64,000 nt of DNA, taken from positions 22,163,841 through 22,227,840 of the forward strand of contig JAQNBH010000011.1 of the NCBI GenBank assembly GCA_028752905.1, given 5' to 3'. A model generated the notes under the pieces. That model had not been told where the DNA came from. It searched no databases and saw nothing but the letters and a program-made list of their open reading frames with translations. This document shows positions 28,701 through 42,300 of this stretch, piece by piece. Source of the stretch: Cladorhizidae sp. MBARI D1340-BT2 (taxonomy: Eukaryota > Porifera > Demospongiae > Poecilosclerida > Cladorhizidae). The number at the start of each line of letters is the position of its first letter. Within the stretch, counting starts at the first letter, position 1. Both the position numbers and the translations under genes were made by a program.

Positions 28701-31700
28701 CATGAACACTGGTGTGTATCAAGCTATTAACTCTGGTGAGCATCAAGTCATGAACTCTGGTGTGCAACAAGCCATGAACTCTGGTGTGCATCAAGCCATG
28801 AACTCTGATATGTAGTAAGGCATGAACTCTGGCGTGCATCAAGCCAGTAACTCAGGTGTGTATCAAGCTAAGAATTCTGGTCTGTAACAAGACATGAACT
28901 CTGGTGTGTAGCAGTCATGAACTCTGTATCAAGCCATGAACTCTGGTGTATAGCAACCCTTGAACAATGGTATGTTAAGCCTTGAAATCTGGTGTGCAAC
29001 AAGTCATGATCTCTGGTGTGCATCAAACCATGAACTCAGGTGTGCATCAAGCTATGAACACTGGCATGCAGCAGCTATGAACTCTGATGTGTATCAAGCT
29101 ATGTATGAACTATGATGTTTAGCAAGACATGAACTCTGGTGTATATCAGTCATTAACTCTGTATCAAGCCATGAACACTGGTGTCTTAAGCCATGAACTC
29201 TGGAGTGTGTCAAGCCATGAACTCTGGTGTGCATCAAGCCATGAACTCTGGTGTGCATCAAGCCATGAACTCTGGTCTGTATCAAGCTATATGAACTCTG
29301 GTGTGTAGCAAAACATGAATTCTAGTGTGTATCAAGCTATGAACTCCAGTTTCTATCAAGCTATATGAATTCTGGTGTGTAGCAAGACATGAACTCTGGT
29401 GTGCATCAAGCCATGAACTCTGGCGGGTATCAAGCTATGAACTCTGGTCTGTATCAAGCTATGAACTCGGGTGTGTAGCAAGTTATGTAGTCTTGTGTGT
29501 AGCAGTCATGAACTCTGTATCAAGCCATGAAGTCTAGCATCTCAAGCCATGAACTCTGGTGTGTTTCAAGCCATGAACTCTGGTGTGCATCAAGCCATGA
29601 ACTCTGGTGTGAAGCAAGCCATGAACTCTGGTGTGCATCAAGCCATGAACTCTGGTGTGAAGCAAGCCATGTACTCTGGCGTGTATCAAGCTATGAATTC
29701 TTGTCTGTAGCAACACATGAACTCTGGTGTGTAGCAGTTATGAACTCCGTATCAGGCAATGAAATCTCATGTGCAGCAAGCCTTGAACACTGGTGTGTTA
29801 AGCCATCTACTCTGGTGTGCACCAAGCCATGAACTCTGGTTTGCATCAAGCCATGAACTCTGGTGTGCAACAAGCCATGAACTCTGGTTGGAATCGAACC
29901 ATGAACTCAGGTGTGCATTAAGCTATGAACAATGGAATGCAGCAAGCTATGAACTCTGGTATCTATCAAGCTATGTATGAACTCTGATGTGCATCAAGCC
30001 ATGAACTCTGGTGTGTATCAAGCTATTAACTCTAGTATGTAGCAAGGCATGAACTCTGGTGTGTACGAGTCATGAATTCTGTATCAAGCCATGAACTCTG
30101 GTGGCTCGAGCCATGAACTCTGGTATGTGTCAAGCCATGAACTCTGGTGTGCATCAAGCCATGAACTTTGGTTTGCATCGAGCCATGAACTCTGGTGTGC
30201 ATCAAGCCATGAACACTGGTGTGCATCAAGCCATGAACTCTGGTGTGCATCAAGCCATGAACTCTGGTATGCATCAAGCCATGAACTCTGGTGTGCATCA
30301 AGCCATGAACTCTGGTGTGCATCAAGAGATGAATTCTGGTGTGTTACCTTCATGAAGTCTATAACTAGCCATGAACTATAAATGTCTCAAGCCATGAACT
30401 CTGGTGTACATCAAGCCATGAACTCTGGTTTGCATCAAGCCATGAACTTTGGTGTGCAACGAGCTAAGAACGATGATGTGCATGAAGCCATGAACTCTGG
30501 TTTGCATCAAACCATGAACTCAGGTGTGCATTAAGCTATGAACAATGGAATGCAGCAAGCTATGAACACTGGTGTCTATGAAGCTATGTATGAACTCTGA
30601 TGTGCATTAAGCCATGAACTCTGGTGTGCAACAAGCCATGAACTCTGGATTGCATCGAACCATGAACTCAGGTGTGCATTAAGCTATGAACAGTGGAATG
30701 CAGCAAGCTATGAACTCTGGTGTCTATCAAGCTATGTATGAACTCTGATGTGCATCAAGCCATGAACTCTGAGGTGTATCAAGCTATTAACTCTAGTATG
30801 TAGCAAGGCATGAACTCTGGTGTGTACGAGTCATGAATTCTGTATCAAGCCATGAACTCTGGTGGCTCGAGCCATGAACTCTGGTATGTGTCAAGCCATG
30901 AACTCTGGTGTGCATCAAGCCATGAACTTTGGTTTGCATCGAGCCATGAACTCTGGTGTGCATCAAGCCATGAACACTGGTGTGCATCAAGCCATGAACT
31001 CTGGTGTGCATCAAGCCATGAACTCTGGTGTGCATCAAGCCATGAACTCTGGTGTCATCAAGCCATGAACTCTGGTGTGCATCAAGAGATGAATTCTGGT
31101 GTGTTACCTTCATGAAGTCTATAACTAGCCATGAACTATAAATGTCTCAAGCCATGAACTCTGGTGTACATCAAGCCATGAACTCTGGTGTGCATCAAGC
31201 CATGAACTTTGGTGTGCAACGAGCTAAGAATGATGATGTGCATGAAGCCATGAACTCTGGTTTGCATCAAACCATGAACTCAGGTGTGCATTAAGCTATG
31301 AACAATGGAATGCAGCAAGCTATGAACACTGGTGTCTATGAAGCTATGTATGAACTCTGATGTGCATCAAGCCATGAACTCTGTTGTGCAACAAGCCATG
31401 AACTCTGGTTTGCATCGAACCATGAACTCAGGTGTGCATTAAGCTATGAACAGTGGAATGCAGCAAGCTATGAACTCTGGTGTCTATCAAGCTATGTATG
31501 AACTCTGATGTGCATCAAGCCATGAACTCTGGTGTGTATCAAGCTATTAACTCTAGTGTGTAGCAAGGCATGAACTCTGGTGTGTATGAGTCATGAATTC
31601 TGTATCAAGCCATAAACTCTGGTGGCTCGAGCCATAAACTCTGGTATGTGTCAAGCCATGAACTCTGGTGTGCATCAAGCCATGAACTTTGGTTTGCATC

Positions 31701-31910
31701 GAGCCATAAACTCAGGTGTGCATCAAGCCATGAACACTGGTATGCATCAAGCCATGAACTCTGGTGTGCATCAAGCCATGAACTCTGGTATGCATCAAGC
31801 CATGAACACTGGTGTACATCAAGCCATGAACTCTGGTGTGCATCAAGAGATGAATTCTGGTGTGTTGCCTTCATGAAGTCTATAACTAGCCATGAACTAT
31901 AAATGTCTCA
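25730..31910. repeat. Sub-repeats of about 761 bp inside the larger blocks
   Basis: A shorter period of 761 bp is visible twice. One run links 25,730 to 26,491. The other links 30,032 to 30,793 and then about 31,554 (offset 760). Each subunit starts near a TGTACGAGTCATGAATTC motif, continues through GGCTCGAGCC, and ends with the TATAACTAGCC block. A last link in the second run, 31,622 to 32,235, is shortened to 613 bp. The same pattern repeats at 35,096-37,299, in the next 5064-bp copy. Confidence 0.75.
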
Positions 31911-34900
31911 AGCCATGAACTCTTGTGTACATCAAGCCATGAACTCTGGTGTGCATCAAGCCATGAACTTTGGTGTGCATCGAGCTAAGAACGATGATGT
32001 GCATGAAGCCATGAACTCTGGTTTGCATCAAACCATGAACTCAGGTGTGCATTAAGCTATGAACAATGGAATGCAGCAAGCTATGAACTCTGGTGTCTAT
32101 CAAGCTATGTATGAACTCTGATGTGCATCAAGCCATGAACTCTGGTGTGTATCAAGCTATTAACTCTAGTGTGTAGCAAGGCATGAACTCTGGTGTGTAC
32201 GAGTTATGAATTCTGTATCAAGCCATGAAATCTGGTGGCTCGAGCCATGAACTCTGGTATGTGTCAAGCCATGAATTCTGGTGTGCATCAAGCCATGAAC
32301 TTTGGTTTGCATCGAGCCATGAACTCTGGTGTGCATCAAGCCATGAACACTGGTGTGCATCAAGCCATGAACTCTGGTGTGCATCAAGCCATGAACTCTG
32401 TTATGTATCAAGCCATGAACTCTAGTGTGCATCAAGCCATGAACTCTGGTGTGCATCAACCCATGAACTCTGGTGTGCATCAAGCCATGAACTCTAGTGT
32501 GCATCAAGCCTTGAACTGTGGTGTGTAGTAAGCCATGAACACTGGTGGGCATCAAGCCATGAACTCTGACTTGCATCAATCCATGAACTTTGGTATGCAT
32601 CAAGCCATGAACTGTGATGGGTATCAAGCTATGAACTCTGGTGTGTAGCAAGCCATGAACATTGGTGTGTGTCAAGCCATGAACTCTGGTTTGCATCAAG
32701 TCATGAACTCTGGTATGCAGCAAGCCATGAACTATGGTGTGTATCAAGCTATATGAACTCTGGTGTGTAGCAAAACATGAATTCTGCTGTGTATCAATCA
32801 AGCTATGAACTCCAGTCTATATCAAGCTGTATAAATTCTGTTGTGTAGCAAAACATGAACTCTTATGTGCATCAAGCCAAGAATTCTGGTGGGTATGAAG
32901 ATATTCTAGTCTGTATCAAGCTATGAACTAGTGTATGTATCAAGTTATGAGGTCAGGTGTGTATCAAGCTATGAACTCTGGGGTGTAGAAAGACATGAAC
33001 TCTGGCGTACAGCAAGCCATGAACTCCGGGGTGCATCAAGACATGAAATCTGGTGTGTATCAAGCTATGAACTCTGATGCGCAGCAGGACATGAACTCTG
33101 ATGTGTAGCAGTCATGAACTCTGTAACTAGCCATGAACTATAGGTGTCTCAAGCCATCAACTCTGGTGTACATCAAGCCATGAACTCTGGTGTGCATCAA
33201 GCCATGAACTTTGGTGTGCATAGAGCCATGAACTATGGTGTGCATGAAGCCATGAACTCTGGTGTACATCAAGCCATGAACTCTGGTTTGCATCAAGCCA
33301 TGAACTCTGGTGTGCATCAAGCCATGAACTCTGGTGTGCATCAAGAGATGAATTCTGGTGTGTTGCCTTCATGAAGTCTATAACTAGCCATGAACTATAA
33401 ATGTCTCAAGCCATGAACTCTGGTGTACATCAAGCCATGAACTCTGGTGTGCATCAAGCCATGAACTTTGGTGTGCATCGAGCTAAGAACGATGATGTGC
33501 ATGAAGCCATGAACTCTGGTGTAGTTCAAGCCATGACCTCTGGTTTGCATCAAGCCATGAACTCTGGTTTGCATCAAGCCATGAACTCTGGTGTGCATCA
33601 AGCCATAAATTTTGGTGTGCATCAAGCTATGAACACTGTTGTATAGCAAGACATGAACTCTGGTGTGTAGCAGTCATGAACTCTCTATCAAGCCATGAAG
33701 TCAGGCGTCTAAAGCCATGAACTCTGGTGTGTTTCAAGCCATGAACTCTGGTGTGCTTCAAGCCATGAACACTGGTGTGTATCAAGCTATTAACTCTGGT
33801 GAGCATCAAGTCATGAACTCTGGTGTGCAACAAGCCATGAACTCTGGTGTGCATCAAGCCATGAACTCTGATATGTAGTAAGGCATGAACTCTGGCATGC
33901 ATCAAGCCAGTAACTCAGGTGTGTATCAAGCTAAGAATTCTGGTCTGTAACAAGACATGAACTCTGGTGTGTAGCAGTCATGAACTCTGTATCAAGCCAT
34001 GAACTCTGGTGTATAGCAACCCTTGAACACTGGTATGTTAAGCCTTGAAATCTGGTGTGCAACAAGTCATGATCTCTGGTGTGCATCAAACCATGAACTC
34101 AGGTGTGCATCAAGCTATGAACACTGGCATGCAGCAAGCTATGAACTCTGATGTGTATCAAGCTATGTATGAACTATGATGTTTAGCAAGACATGAACTC
34201 TGGTGTATATCAGTCATTAACTCTGTATCAAGCCATGAACACTGGTGTCTTAAGCCATGAACTCTGGAGTGTATCAAGCCATGAACTCTGGTGTGCATCA
34301 AGCCATGAACTCTGGTGTGCATCAAGCCATGAACTCTGGTCTGTATCAAGCTATATGAACTCTGGTGTGTAGCAAAACATGAATTCTAGTGTGTATCAAG
34401 CTCTGAACTCCAGTTTCTATCAAGCTATATGAATTCTGGTGTGTAGCAAGACATGAACTCTGGTGTGCATCAAGCCATGAACTCTGGCGGGTATCAAGCT
34501 ATGAACTCTGGTCTATATCAAGCTATCAACTCGGGTGTGTAGCAAGTTATGTGGTCTTGTGTGTAGCAGTCATGAACTCTGTATCAAGCCATGAAGTCTA
34601 GCATCTCAAGCCATGAACTCTGGTGTGTTTCAAGCCATGAACTCTGGTGTGCATCAAGCCATGAACTCTGGTGTGAAGCAAGCCATGAACTCTGGTGTGC
34701 ATCAAGCCATGAACTCTGGTGTGAAGCAAGCCATGTACTCTGGCGTGTATCAAGCTATGAATTCTTGTCTGTAGCAACACATGAACTCTGGTGTGTAGCA
34801 GTTATGAACTCCGTATCAGGCAATGAAATCTCATGTGCAGCAAGCCTTGAACACTGGTGTGTTAAGCCATGTACTCTGGTGTGCACCAAGCCATGAACTC

Positions 34901-37900
34901 TGGTTTGCATCAAGCCATGAACTCTGGTGTGCAACAAGCCATGAACTCTGGTTGGCATCGAACCATGAACTCAGGTGTGCATTAAGCTATGAACAATGGA
35001 ATGCAGCAAGCTATGAACTCTGGTATCTATCAAGCTATGTATGAACTCTGATGTGCATCAAGCCATGAACTCTGGTGTGTATCAAGCTATTAACTCTAGT
35101 ATGTAGCAAGGCATGAACTCTGGTGTGTACGAGTCATGAATTCTGTATCAAGCCATGAACTCTGGTGGCTCGAGCCATGAACTCTGGTATGTGTCAAGCC
35201 ATGAACTCTGGTGTGCATCAAGCCATGAACTTTGGTTTGCATCGAGCCATGAACTCTGGTGTGCATCAAGCCATGAACACTGGTGTGCATCAAGCCATGA
35301 ACTCTGGTGTGCATCAAGCCATGAACTCTGGTATGCATCAAGCCATGAACTCTGGTGTGCATCAAGCCATGAACTCTGGTGTGCATCAAGAGATGAATTC
35401 TGGTGTGTTACCTTCATGAAGTCTATAACTAGCCATGAACTATAAATGTCTCAAGCCATGAACTCTGGTGTACATCAAGCCATGAACTCTGGTTTGCATC
35501 AAGCCATGAACTTTGGTGTGCAACGAGCTAAGAACGATGATGTGCATGAAGCCATGAACTCTGGTTTGCATCAAACCATGAACTCAGGTGTGCATTAAGC
35601 TATGAACAATGGAATGCAGCAAGCTATGAACACTGGTGTCTATGAAGCTATGTATGAACTCTGATGTGCATTAAGCCATGAACTCTGGTGTGCAACAAGC
35701 CATGAACTCTGGATTGCATCGAACCATGAACTCAGGTGTGCATTAAGCTATGAACAGTGGAATGCAGCAAGCTATGAACTCTGGTGTCTATCAAGCTATG
35801 TATGAACTCTGATGTGCATCAAGCCATGAACTCTGAGGTGTATCAAGCTATTCACTCTAGTATGTAGCAAGGCATGAACTCTGGTGTGTACGAGTCATGA
35901 ATTCTGTATCAAGCCATGAACTCTGGTGGCTCGAGCCATGAACTCTGGTATGTGTCAAGCCATGAACTCTGGTGTGCATCAAGCCATGAACTTTGGTTTG
36001 CATCGAGCCATGAACTCTGGTGTGCATCAAGCCATGAACACTGGTGTGCATCAAGCCATGAACTCTGGTGTGCATCAAGCCATGAACTCTGGTGTGCATC
36101 AAGCCATGAACTCTGGTGTCATCAAGCCATGAACTCTGGTGTGCATCAAGAGATGAATTCTGGTGAGTTACCTTCATGAAGTCTATAACTAGCCATGAAC
36201 TATAAATGTCTCAAGCCATGAACTCTGGTGTACATCAAGCCATGAACTCTGGTGTGCATCAAGCCATGAACTTTGGTGTGCAACAAGCTAAGAATGATGA
36301 TGTGCATGAAGCCATGAACTCTGGTTTGCATCAAACCATGAACTCAGGTGTGCATTAAGCTATGAACAATGGAATGCAGCAAGCTATGAACACTGGTGTC
36401 TATGAAGCTATGTATGAACTCTGATGTGCATCAAGCCATGAACTCTGGTGTGCAACAAGCCATGAACTCTGGTTTGCATCGAACCATGAACTCAGGTGTG
36501 CATTAAGCTATGAACAGTGGAATGCAGCAAGCTATGAACTCTGGTGTCTATCAAGCTATGTATGAACTCTGATGTGCATCAAGCCATGAACTCTGGTGTG
36601 TATCAAGCTATTAACTCTAGTGTGTAGCAAGGCATGAACTCTGGTGTGTACGAGTCATGAATTCTGTATCAAGCCATAAACTCTGGTGGCTGGAGCCATA
36701 AACTCTGGTATGTGTCAAGCCATGAACTCTGGTGTGCATCAAGCCATGAACTTTGGTTTGCATCGAGCCATAAACTCAGGTGTGCATCAAGCCATGAACA
36801 CTGGTGTGCATCAAGCCATGAACTCTGGTGTGCATCAAGCCATGAACTCTGGTATGCATCAAGCCATGAACTCTGGTGTACATCAAGCCATGAACTCTGG
36901 TGTGCATCAAGAGATGAATTCTGGTGTGTTGCCTTCATGAAGTCTATAACTAGCCATGAACTATAAATGTCTCAAGCCATGAACTCTGGTGTACATCAAG
37001 CCATGAACTCTGGTGTGCATCAAGCCATGAACTTTGGTGTGCATCGAGCTAAGAACGATGATGTGCATGAAGCCATGAACTCTGGTTTGCATCAAACCAT
37101 GAACTCAGGTGTGCATTAAGCTATGAACAATGGAATGCAGCAAGCTATGAACTCTGGTGTCTATCAAGCTATGTATAAACTCTGATGTGCATCAAGCCAT
37201 GAACTCTGGTGTGTATCAAGCTATTAACTCTAGTGTGTAGCAAGGCATGAACTCTGGTGTGTACGAGTTATGAATTCTGTATCAAGCCATGAAATCTGGT
37301 GGCTCGAGCCATGAACTCTGGTATGTGTCAAGCCATGAATTCTGGTGTGCATCAAGCCATGAACTTTGGTTTGCATCGAGCCATGAACTCTGGTGTGCAT
37401 CAAGCCATGAACACTGGTGTGCATCAAGCCATGAACTCTGGTGTGCATCAAGCCATGAACTCTGTTATGTATCAAGCCATGAACTCTAGTGTGCATCAAG
37501 CCATGAACTCTGGTGTGCATCAACCCATGAACTCTGGTGTGCATCAAGCCATGAACTCTAGTGTGCATCAAGCCTTGAATTGTGGTGTGTAGTAAGCCAT
37601 GAACACTGGTGGGCATCAAGCCATGAACTCTGACTTGCATCAATCCATGAACTTTGGTATGCATCAAGCCATGAACTGTGATGGGTATCAAGCTATGAAC
37701 TCTGGTGTGTAGCAAGCCATGAACATTGGTGTGTGTCAAGCCATGAACTCTGGTTTGCATCAAGTCATGAACTCTGGTATGCAGCAAGCCATGAACTATG
37801 GTGTGTATCAAGCTATATGAACTCTGGTGTGTAGCAAAACATGAATTCTGCTGTGTATCAATCAAGCTATGAACTCCAGTCTATATCAAGCTGTATAAAT

Positions 37901-40114
37901 TCTGTTGTGTAGCAAAACATTAACTCTTATGTGCATCAAGCCAAGAATTCTGGCGGGTATGAAGATATTCTAGTCTGTATCAAGCTATGAACTCGTGTAT
38001 GTATCAAGTTATGAGGTCTGGTGTGTATCAATCTATGAACTCTGGGGTGTAGAAAGACATGAACTCTGGTGTACAGCAAGCCATGAACTCCGGGGTGCAT
38101 CAAGCCATGAAATCTGGTGTGTATCAAGCTATAAACTCTGATGCGCAGCAGGACATGAACTCTGGTGTGTAGCAGTCATGAACTCTGTAACTAGCCATGA
38201 ACTATAGGTGTCTCAAGCCATCAACTCTGGTGTACATCAAGCCATGAACTCTGGTGTGCATCAAGCCATGAACTTTGGTGTGCATAGAGCCATGAACTAT
38301 GGTGTGCATGAAGCCATGAACTCTGTTGTACATCAAGCCATGAACTCTGGTTTGCATCAAGCCATGAACTCTGGTGTGCATCAAGCCATGAACTCTGGTG
38401 TGCATCAAGAGATGAATTCTGGTGTGTTGCCTTCATGAAGTCTATAACTAGCCATGAATTATAAATGTCTCAAGCCATGAACTCTTGTGTACATCAAGCC
38501 ATGAACTCTGGTGTGCATCAAGCCATGAAATTTGGTGTGCATCGAGCTAAGAACGATGATGTGCATGAAGCCATGAACTCTGGTGTAGTTCAAGCCATGA
38601 ACTCTGGTGTGCATCAAGCCATGAACTCTGGTTTGCATCAAGCCATGAACTCTGGTGTTCATCAAGCCATAAATTTTGTTGTGCATCAAGCTATGAACAC
38701 TGTTGTGTAGCAAGACATGAACTCTGGTATGTAGCAGTCATGAACTCTCTATCAAGCCATGAAGTCAGGCGTCTAAAGCCATGAACTCTGGTGTGTTTCA
38801 AGCCATGAACTCTGGTGTGCTTCAAGCCATGAATACTGGTGTGTATCAAGCTATTAACTCTGGTGAGCATCAAGTCATGAACTCTGGTGTGCAACAAGCC
38901 ATGAACTCTGGTGTGCATCAAGCCATGAACTCTGGTATGTAGTAAGGAATGAACTCTGGCGTGCATCAAGCCAGTAACTCTGGTGTGTATCAAGCTAAGA
39001 ATTCTGGTCTGTAGCAAGACATGAACTCTGGTGTGTAGCAGTCATGAACTCTGTATCAAGCCATGAACTCTGGTGTGTAGCAACCCTTGAACACTGGTAT
39101 GTTAAGCCTTGAACTCTGTTGTGCAACAAGTCATGATCTCTGGTGTGCATCAAACCATGAACTCAGGTGTGCATCAAGCTATGAACACTGGCATGCAGCA
39201 AGCTATGAACTCTGATGTGTATCAAGCTATGTATGAACTATGATGTTTAGCAAGACATGAACTCTGGTGTATATCAGTCATTAACTCTGTATCAAGCCAT
39301 GAACACTGGTGTCTTAAGCCATGAACTCTGGAGTGTGTCAAGCCATGAACTCTGGTGTGCATCAAGCCATGAACTCTGGTCTGCATCAAGCCATGAACTC
39401 TGGTCTGTATCAAGCTATATGAACTCTGGTGTGTAGCAAAACATAAATTCTAGTGTGTATCAAGCTATGAACTCCAGTCTCTATCAAGCTATATGAATTC
39501 TGGTGTGTAGCAAGACATGAACTCTGGTGTGCATCAAGCCATGAACTCTGGCGGGTATCAAGCTATGAACTCTGGTCTGTATCAAGCTATCAACTCGGGT
39601 GTGTAACAAGTTATGTGGTCTTGTGTGTAGCAGTCATGAACTCTGTATCAAGCCATGAAGTCTAGCGTCTCAAGCCATGAACTCTGGTGTGTTTCAAGCC
39701 ATGAACTCTGGTGTACATCAAGCCATGAACTCTGGTGTGAAGCAAGCCATGAACTCTGGTGTGCATCAAGCCATGAACTCTGGTGTGAAGCAAGCCATGA
39801 ACTCTGGCGTGTATCAAGCTATGAATTCTTGTCTGTAGCAACACATGAACTCTGGTGTGTAGCAGTTATGAACTCCGTATCAGGCAATGAAATCTCATGT
39901 GCAGCAAGCCTTGAACACTGGTGTGTTAAGCCATGTACTCTGGTGTGCACCAAGCCATGAACTCTGGTTTGCATCAAGCCATGAACTCTGGTGTGCAACA
40001 AGCCATGAACTCTGGTTTGCATCGAACCATGAACTCAGGTGTGCATTAAGCTATGAACAATGGAATGCAGCAAGCTATGAACTCTGGTGTCTATCAAGCT
40101 ATGTTTGAACTCTG
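26840..40114. repeat. 5064-bp higher-order repeat, two full copies and one partial
   Basis: Copies lie at about 26,840-31,902, 31,903-36,966 and 36,967-40,114, the last cut off. The offset is 5062 to 5064 bp throughout, so only one- or two-base indels separate them. Each copy holds three of the 761/613-bp subunits, a 1-kb segment with TGTGATGGGTATC, and a segment with CTAAGAACGATGATG. This is the longest regular period in the window. Confidence 0.85.
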
Positions 40115-42300
40115 ATGTGCATCAAGCCAAGAATTCTGGCGGGTATGAAGATATTCTAGTCTGTATCAAGCTATGAACTCGTGTATGTATCAAGTTATGA
40201 GGTCTGGTGTGTATCAATCTATGAACTCTGGGGTGTAGAAAGACATGAACTCTGGTGTACAGCAAGCCATGAACTCCGGGGTGCATCAAGCCATGAAATC
40301 TGATGTGTATCAAGCTATAAACTCTGATGCGCAGCAGGACATGAACTCTGGTGTGTAGCAGTCATGAACTCTGTAACTAGCCTTGAACTATAGGTGTCTC
40401 AAGCCATCAACTCTGGTGTACATCAAGCCATGAACTCTGGTGTGCATCAAGCCATGAACTTTGGTGTGCATAGAGCCATGAACTATGGTGTGCATGAAGC
40501 CATGAACTCTGTTGTACATCAAGCCATGAACTCTGGTTTGCATCAAGCCATGAACTCTGGTGTGCATCAAGCCATGAACTCTGGTGTGCATCAAGAGATG
40601 AATTCTGGTGTGTTGCCTTCATGAAGTCTATAACTAGCCATGAATTATAAATGTCTCAAGCCATGAACTCTTGTGTACATCAAGCCATGAACTCTGGTGT
40701 GCATCAAGCCATGAAATTTGGTGTGCATCGAGCTAAGAACGATGATGTGCATGAAGCCATGAACTCTGGTGTAGTTCAAGCCATGAACTCTGGTGTGCAT
40801 CAAGCCATGAACTCTGGTTTGCATCAAGCCATGAACTCTGGTGTTCATCAAGCCATAAATTTTGTTGTGCATCAAGCTATGAACACTGTTGTGTAGCAAG
40901 ACATGAACTCTGGTGTGTAGCAGTCATGAACTCTCTATCAAGCCATGAAGTCAGGCGTCTAAAGCCATGAACTCTGGTGTGTTTCAAGCCATGAACTCTG
41001 GTGTGCTTCAAGCCATGAATACTGGTGTGTATCAAGCTATTAACTCTGGTGAGCATCAAGTCATGAACTCTGGTGTGCAACAAGCCATGAACTCTGGTGT
41101 GCATCAAGCCATGAACTCTGGTATGTAGTAAGGAATGAACTCTGGCGTGCATCAAGCCAGTAACTCTGGTGTGTATCAAGCTAAGAATTCTGGTCTGTAG
41201 CAAGACATGAACTCTGGTGTGTAGCAGTCATGAACTCTGTATCAAGCCATGAACTCTGGTGTGTAGCAACCCTTGAACACTGGTATGTTAAGCCTTGAAC
41301 TCTGTTGTGCAACAAGTCATGATCTCTGGTGTGCATCAAACCATGAACTCAGGTGTGCATCAAGCTATGAACACTGGCATGCAGCAAGCTATGAACTCTG
41401 ATGTGTATCAAGCTATGTATGAACTATGATGTTTAGCAAGACATGAACTCTGGTGTATATCAGTCATTAACTCTGTATCAAGCCATGAACACTGGTGTCT
41501 TAAGCCATGAACTCTGGAGTGTGTCAAGCCATGAACTCTGGTGTGCATCAAGCCATGAACTCTGGTCTGCATCAAGCCATGAACTCTGGTCTGTATCAAG
41601 CTATATGAACTCTGGTGTGTAGCAAAACATAAATTCTAGTGTGTATCAAGCTATGAACTCCAGTCTCTATCAAGCTATATGAATTCTGGTGTGTAGCAAG
41701 ACATGAACTCTGGTGTGCATCAAGCCATGAACTCTGGCGGGTATCAAGCTATGAACTCTGGTCTGTATCAAGCTATCAACTCGGGTGTGTAGCAAGTTAT
41801 GTGGTCTTGTGTGTAGCAGTCATGAACTCTGTATCAAGCCATGAAGTCTAGCGTCTCAAGCCATGAACTCTGGTGTGTTTCAAGCCATGAACTCTGGTGT
41901 ACATCAAGCCATGAACTCTGGTGTGAAGCAAGCCATGAACTCTGGTGTGCATCAAGCCATGAACTCTGGTGTGAAGCAAGCCATGAACTCTGGCGTGTAT
42001 CAAACTATGAATTCTTGTCTGTAGCAACACATGAACTCTGGTGTGTAGCAGTTATGAACTCCGTATCAGGCAATGAAATCTCATGTGCAGCAAGCCTTGA
42101 ACACTGGTGTGTTAAGCCATGTACTCTGGTGTGCACCAAGCCATGAACTCTGGTTTGCATCAAGCCATGAACTCTGGTGTGCAACAAGCCATGAACTCTG
42201 GTTTGCATCGAACCATGAACTCAGGTGTGCATTAAGCTATGAACAATGGAATGCAGCAAGCTATGAACTCTGGTGTCTATCAAGCTATGTTTGAACTCTG
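37929..42300. repeat. Near-identical 2186-bp tandem duplication
   Basis: Sequence from 37,929 to 40,114 is followed directly by a second copy from 40,115 to about 42,300. Only a handful of substitutions were seen between them. The junction lies in the short motif GATGTGCATCAAGCC, which is shared by both ends of the block, as expected for unequal exchange or replication slippage at a common monomer. The first copy is also the third, partial copy of the 5064-bp period. Confidence 0.85.
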
